Source: a virus. Taken from it: a stretch of 36,118 bases of DNA. Both the position numbers and the translations under genes were made by a program. Shown here in pieces: positions 7,333-13,795 of the stretch. A model generated the notes under the pieces. It was not told the DNA's origin and ran no database searches. It saw only the letters and a program-made list of their open reading frames with translations. Every line of letters begins with the position of its first letter. Within the stretch, counting starts at the first letter, position 1. The stretch lies in the IMG/VR virus record IMGVR_UViG_3300025759_000277, positions 1 through 36,118 of that record. One strand, given 5' to 3'.

Positions 7333-8744
7333 CGCAATTCCTCCGGCACAATATCATAACCGCCCGTGCTGATGTTGAACACCGCGAGTTCATCACCAGG
7401 CACACCGATCTGATCGTGATATTTGGATTTCGCCGTCCTGAGAATGGTCCCGGTTTCATCCCTGTGAACCACCAACCCCACATCGCACTTGTTGTACCAG
7501 TGCGCGGAATCAGAAATATCGTACAGGGTCGGGACCGAATAGGTGCCGTCTTCCTTCTTCTGCTGCTTGGCTGGATGGGCCGCGACGATCAGGTGGATTT
7601 GATATTTGCGGGCAAAAGCCTTGAACTGCTTTATCGCAAATCCGGTATATTCTGTCAGGCTCATGCCGCGTGGGCGGTCATGGTCCATTTCATTCCAAGG
7701 GTCGATCACTACGATCTTAACCCCGTGCTGGATCACCGATGCAGCCGCCCTTTCCAACATCCAAGTCAGCGTGACATCATCCTCAAACCCCGGCACGATA
7801 AAGCTGAAATTATTGTCAATCCAATCGTCAGCCCTTGCCTTCTCTTCATCGGTCTGGTGGATGACCTTCTTTTTGTTGAACCAGGTTCTCAGGTTCCGCT
7901 TGTGATCTGACTGCGGGTGTTGCTCGAAGCTGGCGTAAGCTACGCCCCAGCCATAGCGACACGTCATGCGGCAGCAAATGTCGTTAATCAGGGCCGTCTT
8001 GCCATGCCCCGGTATCCCCGTGACAACTGTGAAATCGCCCAGCCTGATCTTGTAGTGTTCATCAATCAGGCCAGTTTCATGCGGCTTCCTGTACGGCTCT
8101 GGCGCGAGTTCCGACATCCGGTAGACGCCATCAACCTCGAACCACTTTGCACGGTTCATTGTCTCTGTGACCGCCTTGTGGCCGTAGGCAACGAACGCCT
8201 CGTTCAAATCTTTGCAGTCCTTGGGATATTTCACCCACTTGCAGCGATGCCGCCCTATCTTTAGGGCCAGATCATTCATCAGGTTAATGCCCTGCGGGTC
8301 GCTGTCCGTACAGAGGATGATTTCATCAATATCCCGTAGCTGCTGGAAAACTTCGTCCACATAGGAATATTTCGCCCCGTCCAAATCTTCCACCTGCTGC
8401 TTTGGCGCACCATCTGGCACAGAGACTACCCTTTGATAGCCACACTGCATGGCAATCATGGCATCAAATTCACCCTCTGTGATGGTTAGGGGCTGGTCCT
8501 TTAGCGTTGGGTCGGTAATGGCGTTGCGGTTCCAGAATACCTTCCGGGCATCCGCATCCTGCATAAACCGCTTTTCGTCGCCCAGAGTACGATACTTGTG
8601 ATTGACCACCGCATCGCCGTCGAGATACGGGATTGCTATGCAGTCACCACTTAGCTTGTCTGAACTGCTTACGCCAAGCATCACTAGCAGCTCCGCGTCG
8701 AGTCCCCGTTCTTCCAGAATTTTTAAATGTTTCTCGTTTAGCAT
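7329..8744 (-). CDS. Toprim primase-helicase (T7 gp4-like), lacking the zinc finger in frame
   Basis: 471 residues from the ATG at 8744, which follows GGAGAGG; a GTG at 8762 in the same frame is possible. After a short helical start (ERGLDAELLVMLGV) comes a Toprim domain with glutamate in ITEGEFDAM (about residue 90) and CTDSDPQG (about 145-152). A RecA-like hexameric helicase core follows, with Walker A GIPGHGKT (about 243-250) and a Walker B-like IVVIDPWNE. It should prime and unwind at the fork. In T7-type enzymes a zinc-binding domain precedes Toprim in the same chain. Here that domain lies in an overlapping frame immediately upstream, so either two proteins cooperate or a frameshift joins them. 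Confidence 0.85.
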   Translation of the reverse strand: MLNEKHLKILEERGLDAELLVMLGVSSSDKLSGDCIAIPYLDGDAVVNHKYRTLGDEKRFMQDADARKVFWNRNAITDPTLKDQPLTITEGEFDAMIAMQCGYQRVVSVPDGAPKQQVEDLDGAKYSYVDEVFQQLRDIDEIILCTDSDPQGINLMNDLALKIGRHRCKWVKYPKDCKDLNEAFVAYGHKAVTETMNRAKWFEVDGVYRMSELAPEPYRKPHETGLIDEHYKIRLGDFTVVTGIPGHGKTALINDICCRMTCRYGWGVAYASFEQHPQSDHKRNLRTWFNKKKVIHQTDEEKARADDWIDNNFSFIVPGFEDDVTLTWMLERAAASVIQHGVKIVVIDPWNEMDHDRPRGMSLTEYTGFAIKQFKAFARKYQIHLIVAAHPAKQQKKEDGTYSVPTLYDISDSAHWYNKCDVGLVVHRDETGTILRTAKSKYHDQIGVPGDELAVFNISTGGYDIVPEELR

Positions 8745-8958
8745 TTGTGCCTCTCCATCCACAATGATGGCAGAACCAAACCATGTCTGCCCCGTCTATT
8801 TTTACCGACAAGCACCGATCATGCTTGTTGCGCCTTGTGTGTGAGCATTTTGGGCAAAAGGTTTTGTGATTGCCGTTCGCCCTGCTCCTGAGTTGAATGT
8901 CATCCACCGGCAGGACTCGCCATTTTGCTTCGCCCATCAACCGTAGGGGCAAGTTCAT
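8644..8958 (-). CDS. Primase-type zinc-finger protein (split N-terminal part of primase-helicase)
   Basis: 104 residues. Residues 35-68 hold a four-cysteine zinc ribbon: CPKC, then CLSVKIDG, then WFCHHCGWRG, as in phage primases. After the zinc finger the chain turns into a basic, low-information tail ending FRQAKW. Over these last 35 codons the other frame encodes the well-conserved start of the Toprim-helicase, so the tail looks like read-through beyond an ancestral fusion point. An alternative start is the ATG at 8937. It overlaps the initiator gene by 59 nt (38 nt from the later start). It probably recognises primer sites on single-stranded DNA for the Toprim partner. Confidence 0.75.
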   Translation of the reverse strand: MNLPLRLMGEAKWRVLPVDDIQLRSRANGNHKTFCPKCSHTRRNKHDRCLSVKIDGADMVWFCHHCGWRGTNAKRETFKNSGRTGTRRGAASDAWRKQFRQAKW

Positions 8959-9550
8959 CTAGCCAGCCATCCCGGTTAAGCCATGTCGAGGCGTGAGGGA
9001 TATATTTTGGATCTGTCCCCGTTTGCCGCCAAGCCTTAACCTGGCAAGTTAGGCCGCCCATAATTTCAGAGAAATCTGCCCGCTTTAATGCCCTTTCATA
9101 AGCCTTCTCTGCTGTTCTCTTGCCAATCTTGCGGGGATACAAAAACCAGAAATCCTCAAACTGCTGGTTAATGTTGGTTACTTTGGTGGTTATTGGTGGA
9201 TAGTCCGCAGTTGCTGCGGGGGGTACCCGCAAGTCCTGCGGGGGTTCTGCCGCATCTCCTGCGGGGGCTTCCTGCATCTCCTGCGGGGCATCAGCGTCGA
9301 GCCTGAGTTGGTACTGAGTGACCCGACCAGGTTTGCGATCTGCCACAATCAGGCCGTTATCTTCAAGCCACTTAATTGCTGGCGAAACCGCCCTTTCAGA
9401 CAGGCCCGTGCATCGCATAATGGTGGCGATTGATGGGAAGCATGACCCGCCCTGCTTGTCGGCATAGTTAGCCAGAGCGATAAGCACAGCCTTCTGGGTT
9501 GGCTTCTTTAGGGGTAGGTCAAACGCCCAATTTAATGCCTCAATACTCAT
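8900..9550 (-). CDS. Lambda O-like replication initiator
   Basis: 216 residues from the ATG at 9550; an in-frame upstream start at 9565 is less likely. The N-terminal winged helix (MSIEALNWAFDLPLKKPTQK, then ALANYAD, SIATIMRCTGLSERAVSPAI) is of the helix-turn-helix type found in phage replication proteins. A Pro/Ala/Gln linker (about residues 88-120) follows. The C-terminal domain has FEDFWFLYPRKIGKRTAEKA, KAWRQTG and IPHASTWLNRDGWLDE, the motif that recruits helicase or loader in O/DnaT-like proteins. The linker is encoded by iteron-like repeats (9211-9290). It overlaps the upstream 90-residue wHTH gene by 11 nt. Confidence 0.8.
   Translation of the reverse strand: MSIEALNWAFDLPLKKPTQKAVLIALANYADKQGGSCFPSIATIMRCTGLSERAVSPAIKWLEDNGLIVADRKPGRVTQYQLRLDADAPQEMQEAPAGDAAEPPQDLRVPPAATADYPPITTKVTNINQQFEDFWFLYPRKIGKRTAEKAYERALKRADFSEIMGGLTCQVKAWRQTGTDPKYIPHASTWLNRDGWLDELAPTVDGRSKMASPAGG
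9211..9290. repeat. Iteron-like repeats inside the initiator gene (candidate replication origin)
   Basis: Four copies of a CCTGCGGGGG-like core start near 9213 (variant GCTGCGGGGG), 9235, 9258 and 9280, a spacing of 22, 23 and 22 bp, or about two helical turns. The last two copies share ATCTCCTGCGGGG. An AC-rich, AT-containing stretch of short repeats (about 9165-9205) adjoins them. Lambda has its origin as four iterons within gene O next to an AT-rich unwinding region. The alternative is a purely protein-level Pro/Ala/Gln repeat. Confidence 0.5.
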
Positions 9551-9812
9551 TGGGCGCCCCCACATTAAGAGAAATGCCGCCTTCTACAAAATCAATCAGA
9601 TTGCCCGCCCGCAAGCAATCCAATATGTATTCAACGCGCTCCTCTGTCTCGTTTGAGAACGCCGCTAGCCTTGCAAGCGAACAAACCCCGTTGCGGTCAA
9701 TAGAAACCATGTTGTTGCAGTCTGCGCTGTTTGATAGGTATATCAGGACCAGCCTTTGTGAATTTGAGAGGTTGTCTAGGGCGAAAGCCCACGCAGTTGC
9801 TTCGGCACTCAT
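9540..9812 (-). CDS. Small winged-helix protein, paralogue of the initiator N-terminus
   Basis: 90 residues from the ATG at 9812, which overlaps the previous stop (ATGA). MSAEATAWAFALDNLSNSQR followed by LVLIYLSNSAD aligns by eye with the start of the next gene (MSIEALNWAFDLPL...VLIALANYAD). It therefore looks like a free-standing copy of the initiator's DNA-binding domain. A second helical unit (LARLAAFSNETEERVEYILD) and a short beta end follow. It may modulate origin binding as a partner or competitor; that is inference. Confidence 0.65.
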   Translation of the reverse strand: MSAEATAWAFALDNLSNSQRLVLIYLSNSADCNNMVSIDRNGVCSLARLAAFSNETEERVEYILDCLRAGNLIDFVEGGISLNVGAPNEY

Positions 9813-10144
9813 GCGTTCAACTCCATGCTGGAGCGAAACACCGCGACATTCGGGCGGGTCATATTCAGGCGGGGTTCCGGGCGGCAAGCACGGGGGTCAT
9901 CTTCAAAGCGTATGCCTTCGGGCCATTGACCAAATTGGGTAGCCTTGTAGTCACCCGCCTTGTCATGGGATAAGCCCCTGCTGGTTTTCTTGGCACCACT
10001 CTTGACATCATATCCATAGGCCATGACGCGAGAGGCAACAGATTGATAGGTGCGGCCCAGAGCCTCTGCGATTTCTTTCCGGGTTTTGCCCTCTTCCACC
10101 AGAATTTCCAGCTTGTCGTGTTCTTCTTTAGTCCATCGTTTCAT
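9809..10144 (-). CDS. GcrA/Myb-like HTH DNA-binding protein
   Basis: 111 residues from the ATG at 10144, preceded by GGAGAGAAGAAG. The N-terminal 42 residues (KRWTKEEHDKLEILVEEGKT, RKEIAEALGRTYQSVASRV) form a Myb/SANT-like or GcrA-like helix-turn-helix with the conserved W-T-x-E-E start. The remaining 65 residues are unstructured-looking and basic-polar. GcrA proteins are sigma70 co-activators in alphaproteobacteria, and phage copies exist; this one may redirect host transcription. It lies second in the operon after the Hjc-like gene, overlapping it by 17 nt. Confidence 0.65.
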   Translation of the reverse strand: MKRWTKEEHDKLEILVEEGKTRKEIAEALGRTYQSVASRVMAYGYDVKSGAKKTSRGLSHDKAGDYKATQFGQWPEGIRFEDDPRACRPEPRLNMTRPNVAVFRSSMELNA

Positions 10145-10463
10145 CTTCTTCTCTCCAGTTTTCGATGAAGTACTCAATGGGCATGACAACAAGGGGCGTA
10201 TGCCGATCCTGTTTGATAATCAGTATATCGACGCCTTCTTCTTCCAGCCATTCGTACAGATTAGTGAAGCCTTTTGCGCGAACCTTTAGCTCAGCAACTG
10301 TCGGGTCGGCTTCCATGCCCGCCAGGTAAATATCTACATCACCCTTTGCATAACTGGTGCCACCAGAGAGGGGGACACGTTGTGCCCACACACCATTCTC
10401 CCTGAACCAGTTGGTGATTTGGCGCTCGAACTCGTATCCCTTGCGCCTCTGCATCTTTCCCAT
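10128..10463 (-). CDS. Hjc-like Holliday-junction resolvase / PD-(D/E)xK nuclease
   Basis: 111 residues. The catalytic pattern of archaeal-type Hjc nucleases is complete: RRKGYEFER (Glu13), GDVDIYL (Asp42), VAELKVRAK (Glu58 and Lys60). The length is right for a single-domain dimeric resolvase. It should cut branched DNA made by recombination or replication before packaging. It is the first gene of the leftward operon, with an AGGAG ribosome binding site at 10470-10474. Its roughly 110-nt leader folds into a three-way junction (10475-10573). The MGKM start allows Met1 or Met4. Confidence 0.85.
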   Translation of the reverse strand: MGKMQRRKGYEFERQITNWFRENGVWAQRVPLSGGTSYAKGDVDIYLAGMEADPTVAELKVRAKGFTNLYEWLEEEGVDILIIKQDRHTPLVVMPIEYFIENWREEDETMD

Positions 10464-10474
10464 CTTTTTCTCCT

Positions 10475-10573
10475 GTTGGGTGGGTCGCAGGCAGGATTCA
10501 ATACCTGCTTAGAACCGGGGAAAATACAACCAAAACCCTGACCAGTTACCGCTGGTCCACGCTGCGACCCAAC
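10475..10573 (-). ncRNA. Structured 5' leader RNA (three-way junction) of the resolvase operon
   Basis: A 9-bp closing stem joins GGGTCGCAG (10482-10490) with CTGCGACCC (10562-10570), and GTTGGG/CCCAAC can extend it. Inside are two hairpins: GACCAG/CTGGTC with a 6-base loop (10540-10557) and GCAGG/CCTGC with an 8-base loop (10491-10508). The shape resembles a tRNA body without a proper anticodon arm. Transcription from the promoter at 10580-10608 would start at the base of the stem, and the 3' arm ends directly before the AGGAG site, so folding could control translation. Confidence 0.5.
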
Positions 10574-10579
10574 ATCAAC

Positions 10580-10608
10580 AAGATAATTCAGATTGGGCGG
10601 CGCGTCAA
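10580..10608 (-). promoter_or_regulatory. Leftward promoter of the replication operon
   Basis: On the minus strand TTGACG (10608-10603), 17 bases, then TATCTT (10585-10580). The predicted start is near 10573, giving a leader of about 110 nt before the Hjc-like gene. The -35 matches consensus at five of six positions and the -10 at four of six. Confidence 0.6.
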
Positions 10609-10616
10609 CATTGTTG
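10606..10616. promoter_or_regulatory. Candidate operator between divergent early promoters
   Basis: CAACATTGTTG is a perfect 5+5 palindrome around a central T, overlapping the leftward -35 and 16 bases upstream of the rightward -35. A bound protein here could coordinate both early transcripts. No cognate regulator is proven. Confidence 0.35.
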
Positions 10617-10631
10617 GTTGCAAAAAATTAA

Positions 10632-10659
10632 TTGACAGGAAAATTCATTGCTGTATAAT
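10632..10659 (+). promoter_or_regulatory. Strong rightward early promoter
   Basis: TTGACA at 10632-10637 and TATAAT at 10654-10659 are both perfect sigma70 hexamers, separated by 16 bases. Transcription should start near 10666, only about 15 bases before the ATG at 10681. This rules out the in-frame ATG at 10648 as the start. Confidence 0.85.
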
Positions 10660-10680
10660 GGCAATCGCAAGGAGAAACAG

Positions 10681-10896
10681 ATGAACTTTGTTATCGAAAA
10701 GAACGTGCCAATCCCCCCACCGGGCCAAACCAAATATCCTTGGGCTGAAATGGAAGTAGGGGATTCTTTTTTGGTCCCGGCTGATAAAGGCAATTCAGCC
10801 AAGACCGCCGCCTCACACTTCATTCGCAGAAACCCCGGCAAGAAATTCTTGTCCCGTGCCGAAGGCGATGAACTTCGTATCTGGAGAGTAAAATGA
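10681..10896 (+). CDS. DUF7303-like small phage protein
   Basis: 71 residues, with ribosome binding site AAGGAG at 10669-10674. The pattern PIPPPGQTKYPWAEMEVGDS, then FLVPADKG, a helix with ASHFIRRNPGKKF, and the end GDELRIWRVK matches a widespread small phage family (K-Y-P-x-x-x-M-x-V-G-D-S-F ... R-x-W-R), which I know as DUF7303. It is probably a DNA-associated early protein. It is the first gene after the rightward promoter. Confidence 0.7.
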   Translation: MNFVIEKNVPIPPPGQTKYPWAEMEVGDSFLVPADKGNSAKTAASHFIRRNPGKKFLSRAEGDELRIWRVK

Positions 10897-11090
10897 TTTA
10901 CTCAGAAGAAGAAAAGAGAGAGACGGCCCGCGCTGTTGAGGTGCTCTTGGGCGCGGCGCATGCAGCACTGTTGGCGGCAGGTTCGCTTATGATAGACGAT
11001 GCTGACTTCCATGACCTTGACCTGTTTATTGACAGGGTAAGCAAGGAAGTTGACGCGGAAGCCTATAATCTGGGGGAGAAATTTGGATGA
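10893..11090 (+). CDS. Small hypothetical early protein
   Basis: 65 residues, acidic and almost wholly helical: MIYSEEEKRETARAVEVLLG, an alanine-rich middle, then DDADFHDLDLFIDRVSKEVD. It overlaps the previous stop by 4 nt (ATGA). No family is recognised. Its position in the operon suggests an accessory role in early takeover. Confidence 0.65.
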   Translation: MIYSEEEKRETARAVEVLLGAAHAALLAAGSLMIDDADFHDLDLFIDRVSKEVDAEAYNLGEKFG

Positions 11091-11158
11091 GAATGTTCAC
11101 CAGTCTCGTAATGGTTTTGGCTCTCGCCATGTTCATCCAGATAGGGATGTCGCTATGA
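11087..11158 (+). CDS. Very small membrane peptide
   Basis: 23 residues, MRMFTSLVMVLALAMFIQIG then MSL: one hydrophobic span with a basic N-terminus. It overlaps both neighbours by 4 nt (ATGA at each end), which is the main evidence that it is translated. It could be a functional micropeptide or serve only to keep ribosomes coupled across the operon. Confidence 0.5.
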   Translation: MRMFTSLVMVLALAMFIQIGMSL

Positions 11159-11376
11159 CAGACACAACGATTGATGGGGAAGAAGACTTCGACCCCGGTG
11201 AAATGTTGACGGCGGAGCTTTGCAAGGTGGCAGGCACCATCATCCGAAACCCTGAGCTTTTGGATGCCCAGCAGCGGGAAGATGTCAGAGAACAATGCAA
11301 AGAGCTAGTGGAGAAGCTGAATGTTGAATATCAACCTAGGGGGGTTGTCCCAGGAACAGATAGCCAAGCGAGTTAA
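11155..11376 (+). CDS. Small acidic early protein
   Basis: 73 residues from the ATG at 11155. It begins MTDTTIDGEEDFDPGEML and continues as helices (CKVAGTIIRNPELL, REDVREQCKELVEKL). The last 18 codons overlap the start of the exonuclease gene in another frame. I recognise no family. A helix-rich acidic protein directly ahead of a recombination exonuclease could be a regulator of it, but this is only context. Confidence 0.6.
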   Translation: MTDTTIDGEEDFDPGEMLTAELCKVAGTIIRNPELLDAQQREDVREQCKELVEKLNVEYQPRGVVPGTDSQAS

Positions 11377-12148
11377 CTCAATTGGCGGCTCTGATGCAAA
11401 CACGATCATGTCTGGCAATTCGGAATGGATTGAAGAACTGTGGCTTGAGAAGCGCGGCGAAAGGGAGCACAAAAACCTGGACGACAACCTTCCTGTAGTC
11501 ATGGGGCAGTTCACCGAACCCCTGAACGCCTACTGGTACGGCAAGCAGACCGGGCGCGAGGTTCTGGAAATGGGCCGCGAAGTCACCCACTGTAAACATA
11601 CATGGCGCACTGCCACGCTGGACGGGGTGCTGCGTGAGAACGACGATCCTATGGGCATCACTGATGCTGTATGGGAAGCCAAGCACGTTAATGCTTGGAG
11701 CAAAGAGGATGAAGTGCTGGCAAAGTATATGCCCCAGCTTCATCACAATATGGATTGCCTTGGTGCAGATCGCGCTGTTCTGTCTGTCTTCATTGGCACC
11801 CAAAAACATGTTTTCTTTGATGTCGAACATGATCCTATTTACGCCATTGACGTACTGCGGGCAGAACAGGCTTTTTGGGATTGTGTAAAGACAGGGGAGC
11901 GACCAGTAGCTATTGAGGTCGAGGCTCCCATGCCTGACAAGTTGCGCCAGGTTGACATGACCGGGAACAACAAATGGGCCGATGCAGCCGCTGACTTTAT
12001 TGAGTATCAGGCCGCATCAAAGAAATTCGATGCCTCTAAAAAGGCGATGAAGGGACTTATCAGCAAGGACGTTGGCCTTGCCGAAGGTCACGGCGTAACA
12101 GCAAAACGCGCCAAAAACGGTGCTATCAATATAGGAGAAACCAAATGA
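11321..12148 (+). CDS. YqaJ-type recombination exonuclease
   Basis: 275 residues. The YqaJ/lambda-exonuclease PD-(D/E)xK core is visible: SIGGSDANTIMSG near residues 20-32, LDGVL with Asp101, then VWEAKHV with Glu119 and Lys121. It should resect double-stranded DNA ends to give 3' single strands for annealing by the next gene's product. The two genes overlap by 4 nt. The start at 11321 has GGAG upstream and keeps the conserved N-terminal LGG...A-x-R motif. Confidence 0.85.
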   Translation: MLNINLGGLSQEQIAKRVNSIGGSDANTIMSGNSEWIEELWLEKRGEREHKNLDDNLPVVMGQFTEPLNAYWYGKQTGREVLEMGREVTHCKHTWRTATLDGVLRENDDPMGITDAVWEAKHVNAWSKEDEVLAKYMPQLHHNMDCLGADRAVLSVFIGTQKHVFFDVEHDPIYAIDVLRAEQAFWDCVKTGERPVAIEVEAPMPDKLRQVDMTGNNKWADAAADFIEYQAASKKFDASKKAMKGLISKDVGLAEGHGVTAKRAKNGAINIGETK

Positions 12149-12804
12149 GTAATTACGCAGAAATCTGGCAGAAGCTTTCTGCCATTGATGTGTCCAGCAT
12201 GACGGAAACCAAGCAGGCCGGGAGCGTAAAGCTCACCTATCTGTCATGGGCACATGCTTGGGCGGTGATGATGGAGCACTATCCTGACATGTATATCACC
12301 TTCACATCGTATGAGCGCAGCACAGAAACTGCCACCACACACAATGATGTGCAGTACTACCGTGACGGCTCTGCCGCTGTAAAGTGCAATGTCACCATTG
12401 GTGGCTGTATTAGGTCATTCACCCTGCCCGTTATGGACCATAAGAACAAGGCAATCCAGAACCCTGACGCATGGGCGATCAATACCGCCAAGCAGCGGTG
12501 CATGGTGAAGGTGTTCGCCCTGTTTGGTCTGGGCCATTACATCTACGCCGGTGAAGACCTACCTGTTGAGCCGAAAAGTGAGAGTGCAACAACCGGCGTT
12601 CAGTCTGATGCACCAGTTGACAAGGCGCGGGAAATCTACAAGGCCATTCAAAAGGCTAGCAGCGTCAAGGCAATCACCACCGCCCTTGATGGTAACGAGG
12701 AATACCTTGATCTTCTGAAGGTCAATGACCTGGAGAAGTGCAGGGCCATTGAAGATTTGGTTAAGCGGAAAACAGATGCTCTAACAGAGAAGGAAGCAGC
12801 ATGA
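12145..12804 (+). CDS. Sak3/DUF1071 single-strand annealing protein
   Basis: 219 residues. DUF1071 hallmarks: LTYLSWAHAWAVM (30-42), a beta-rich middle, LPVMDHKNKAIQNPD (94-108), and AINTAKQRCMVKVFALFGLG followed by HYIYAGEDLP (111-140). The family is known as Sak3, annealing proteins partnered with phage exonucleases. The C-terminal third is a helical tail. Its ribosome binding site and first seven codons (12131-12165) are duplicated, inverted, at 20005-20039 ahead of an unrelated gene. Confidence 0.85.
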   Translation: MSNYAEIWQKLSAIDVSSMTETKQAGSVKLTYLSWAHAWAVMMEHYPDMYITFTSYERSTETATTHNDVQYYRDGSAAVKCNVTIGGCIRSFTLPVMDHKNKAIQNPDAWAINTAKQRCMVKVFALFGLGHYIYAGEDLPVEPKSESATTGVQSDAPVDKAREIYKAIQKASSVKAITTALDGNEEYLDLLKVNDLEKCRAIEDLVKRKTDALTEKEAA

Positions 12805-13049
12805 GCCAGTATGACGAAGAACTGAACATCGTAATTTTCACGAACAATAAAGACGGCAATGATGCCCGCCCAGACTTCACGGGCAAGACAACCGTCGAAG
12901 GTGTAGAATACCGCGTTGCCCTGTGGAAGAAGCAGGGGAAGAACGGAACCTTCCTGTCTGGGAAGCTGTCTTTGCCGCAAGGCGGGCAGAAGCCGAAGCA
13001 GGAGTCGAGCAACAGCCTTGATGACCTGAATGATGACATCCCTTGGTGA
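12801..13049 (+). CDS. SSB-like small protein with acidic IPW tail
   Basis: 82 residues. The first 58 look like a small OB or DUF736-like beta fold (FTNNKDGNDARPDFTGKTTV, then GVEYRVALWKKQGKNG). A flexible Gln/Lys linker leads to the end SLDDLNDDIPW. This acidic tail mimics the C-terminal tip of bacterial SSB (D-D-D-I-P-F), which docks repair proteins. It follows the Sak3 gene with a 4-nt overlap, completing an exonuclease / annealase / SSB set. Confidence 0.65.
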   Translation: MSQYDEELNIVIFTNNKDGNDARPDFTGKTTVEGVEYRVALWKKQGKNGTFLSGKLSLPQGGQKPKQESSNSLDDLNDDIPW

Positions 13050-13054
13050 TCGAC

Positions 13055-13078
13055 ATGAAGGGGGCCACTAAACACTGA
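13055..13078 (+). CDS. Possible 7-codon leader peptide (MKGATKH)
   Basis: A short frame MKGATKH ends in a TGATG overlap with the start of the HNH gene at 13078, which itself has no well-placed ribosome binding site. It may couple translation. It could also be chance, since only seven codons are involved. Confidence 0.25.
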   Translation: MKGATKH

Positions 13079-13377
13079 TGCTGCCGAAAGCACCAAGGCA
13101 CGGCAGGATCAAGCCCAAAGCCCAGAAGAACAAGTTGAGTAAGTATCTGGACTTTGTAAGGGAGCAGGGTTGCTTAGTGTGCAAGCGCCCTGCTTCCGCC
13201 CACCACCTAACAACGGTGTCACCAAGAGATGACCGCTGGGTTGTTCCACTCTGCCCAGAGCATCACCAGCACGGCAAGGGGGCTATTCACGCGATAGGGT
13301 GGAAGATGTTTGAGGAGCAGCATAACCTGGACCTTGAACAGATCGCACAAGAACTATGGGAGAATTACAATGAGTGA
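13078..13377 (+). CDS. HNH / Ref-DUF968-like nuclease
   Basis: 99 residues. A basic start (RIKPKAQKNKLSKYLDFVRE) leads to CLVCKRPASAHHL (Cys-x-x-Cys and His-His) and VPLCPEHHQHGKGAIHAIGW (Cys-x-x-His-His). This is the zinc-bound beta-beta-alpha metal fold of HNH proteins, closest to phage DUF968/Ref-like proteins. Ref proteins cleave DNA coated with RecA filaments. Its place in a recombination operon fits a role in recombination or DNA damage, by inference. Confidence 0.7.
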   Translation: MLPKAPRHGRIKPKAQKNKLSKYLDFVREQGCLVCKRPASAHHLTTVSPRDDRWVVPLCPEHHQHGKGAIHAIGWKMFEEQHNLDLEQIAQELWENYNE

Positions 13378-13795
13378 AGAAGATGAAAAGGCTTTTTACC
13401 GCAGGGAATATGTCGGGTTTGTACCAGCCAGTGCGAAGGCCCAGGAGTTCTTTGAGAAGACAAAGATTGGAACGCTTGTAGAATTGAAGGGAAGCAAGCC
13501 GCGCAACCCTGACTTTCACCGCCTGTTCTTTGCCATGATTAGACATTGTGCTGACAACACAGAATACACAGCCAAGCAGTTCCTGCTGATCGTGAAGATT
13601 GGTGTGGGGCATGTGGATTGGATTATGACACCGGGCGGCGATGCTGTTCCAATGCCGCGCTCAATATCCTTCGCCAAGATGGGCGAATATGAGTTCAGGG
13701 AATTTTACAATCAAACACTGAACTATATCTGTGAGCACGTTATTCCTGGTCTGCTGCCTAGTGATGTGGATGCAGTTGTGAGAGAGTTCGGATGA
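13370..13795 (+). CDS. DUF1367-like phage protein
   Basis: 141 residues from the ATG at 13370, preceded by GGGAG. The features FVPASAKAQEFFEKTKIGTL, RNPDFHRLFFAMIRHCADNT and a helical end (YNQTLNYICEHVIPGL) match the prophage family DUF1367, which is found in recombination or nin-type regions and has no established function. It overlaps the HNH gene by 8 nt and the next gene by 4 nt. Confidence 0.7.
   Translation: MSEEDEKAFYRREYVGFVPASAKAQEFFEKTKIGTLVELKGSKPRNPDFHRLFFAMIRHCADNTEYTAKQFLLIVKIGVGHVDWIMTPGGDAVPMPRSISFAKMGEYEFREFYNQTLNYICEHVIPGLLPSDVDAVVREFG

Noticed and set aside
8644-8744. A T_TTA_AAA-type slippery heptamer in the primase overlap.
   Set aside because: It is in phase with the Toprim-helicase frame, so slipping -1 would lead into the low-information tail of the zinc-finger frame rather than join the two domains in the useful direction.
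10475-10573. A tRNA gene in the leader of the resolvase operon (acceptor-like stem, D-like and T-like hairpins).
   Set aside because: The closing stem has 9 bp, the T-like loop has 8 bases, no 7-base anticodon loop with a 5-bp stem can be drawn, and the 3' side lacks a CCA-like end. I kept it as a structured leader only.
10648-10680. An upstream in-frame ATG for the first rightward early gene.
   Set aside because: It lies between the -35 and -10 hexamers of the promoter, so it cannot be in the mRNA; the ATG at 10681 has AAGGAG.
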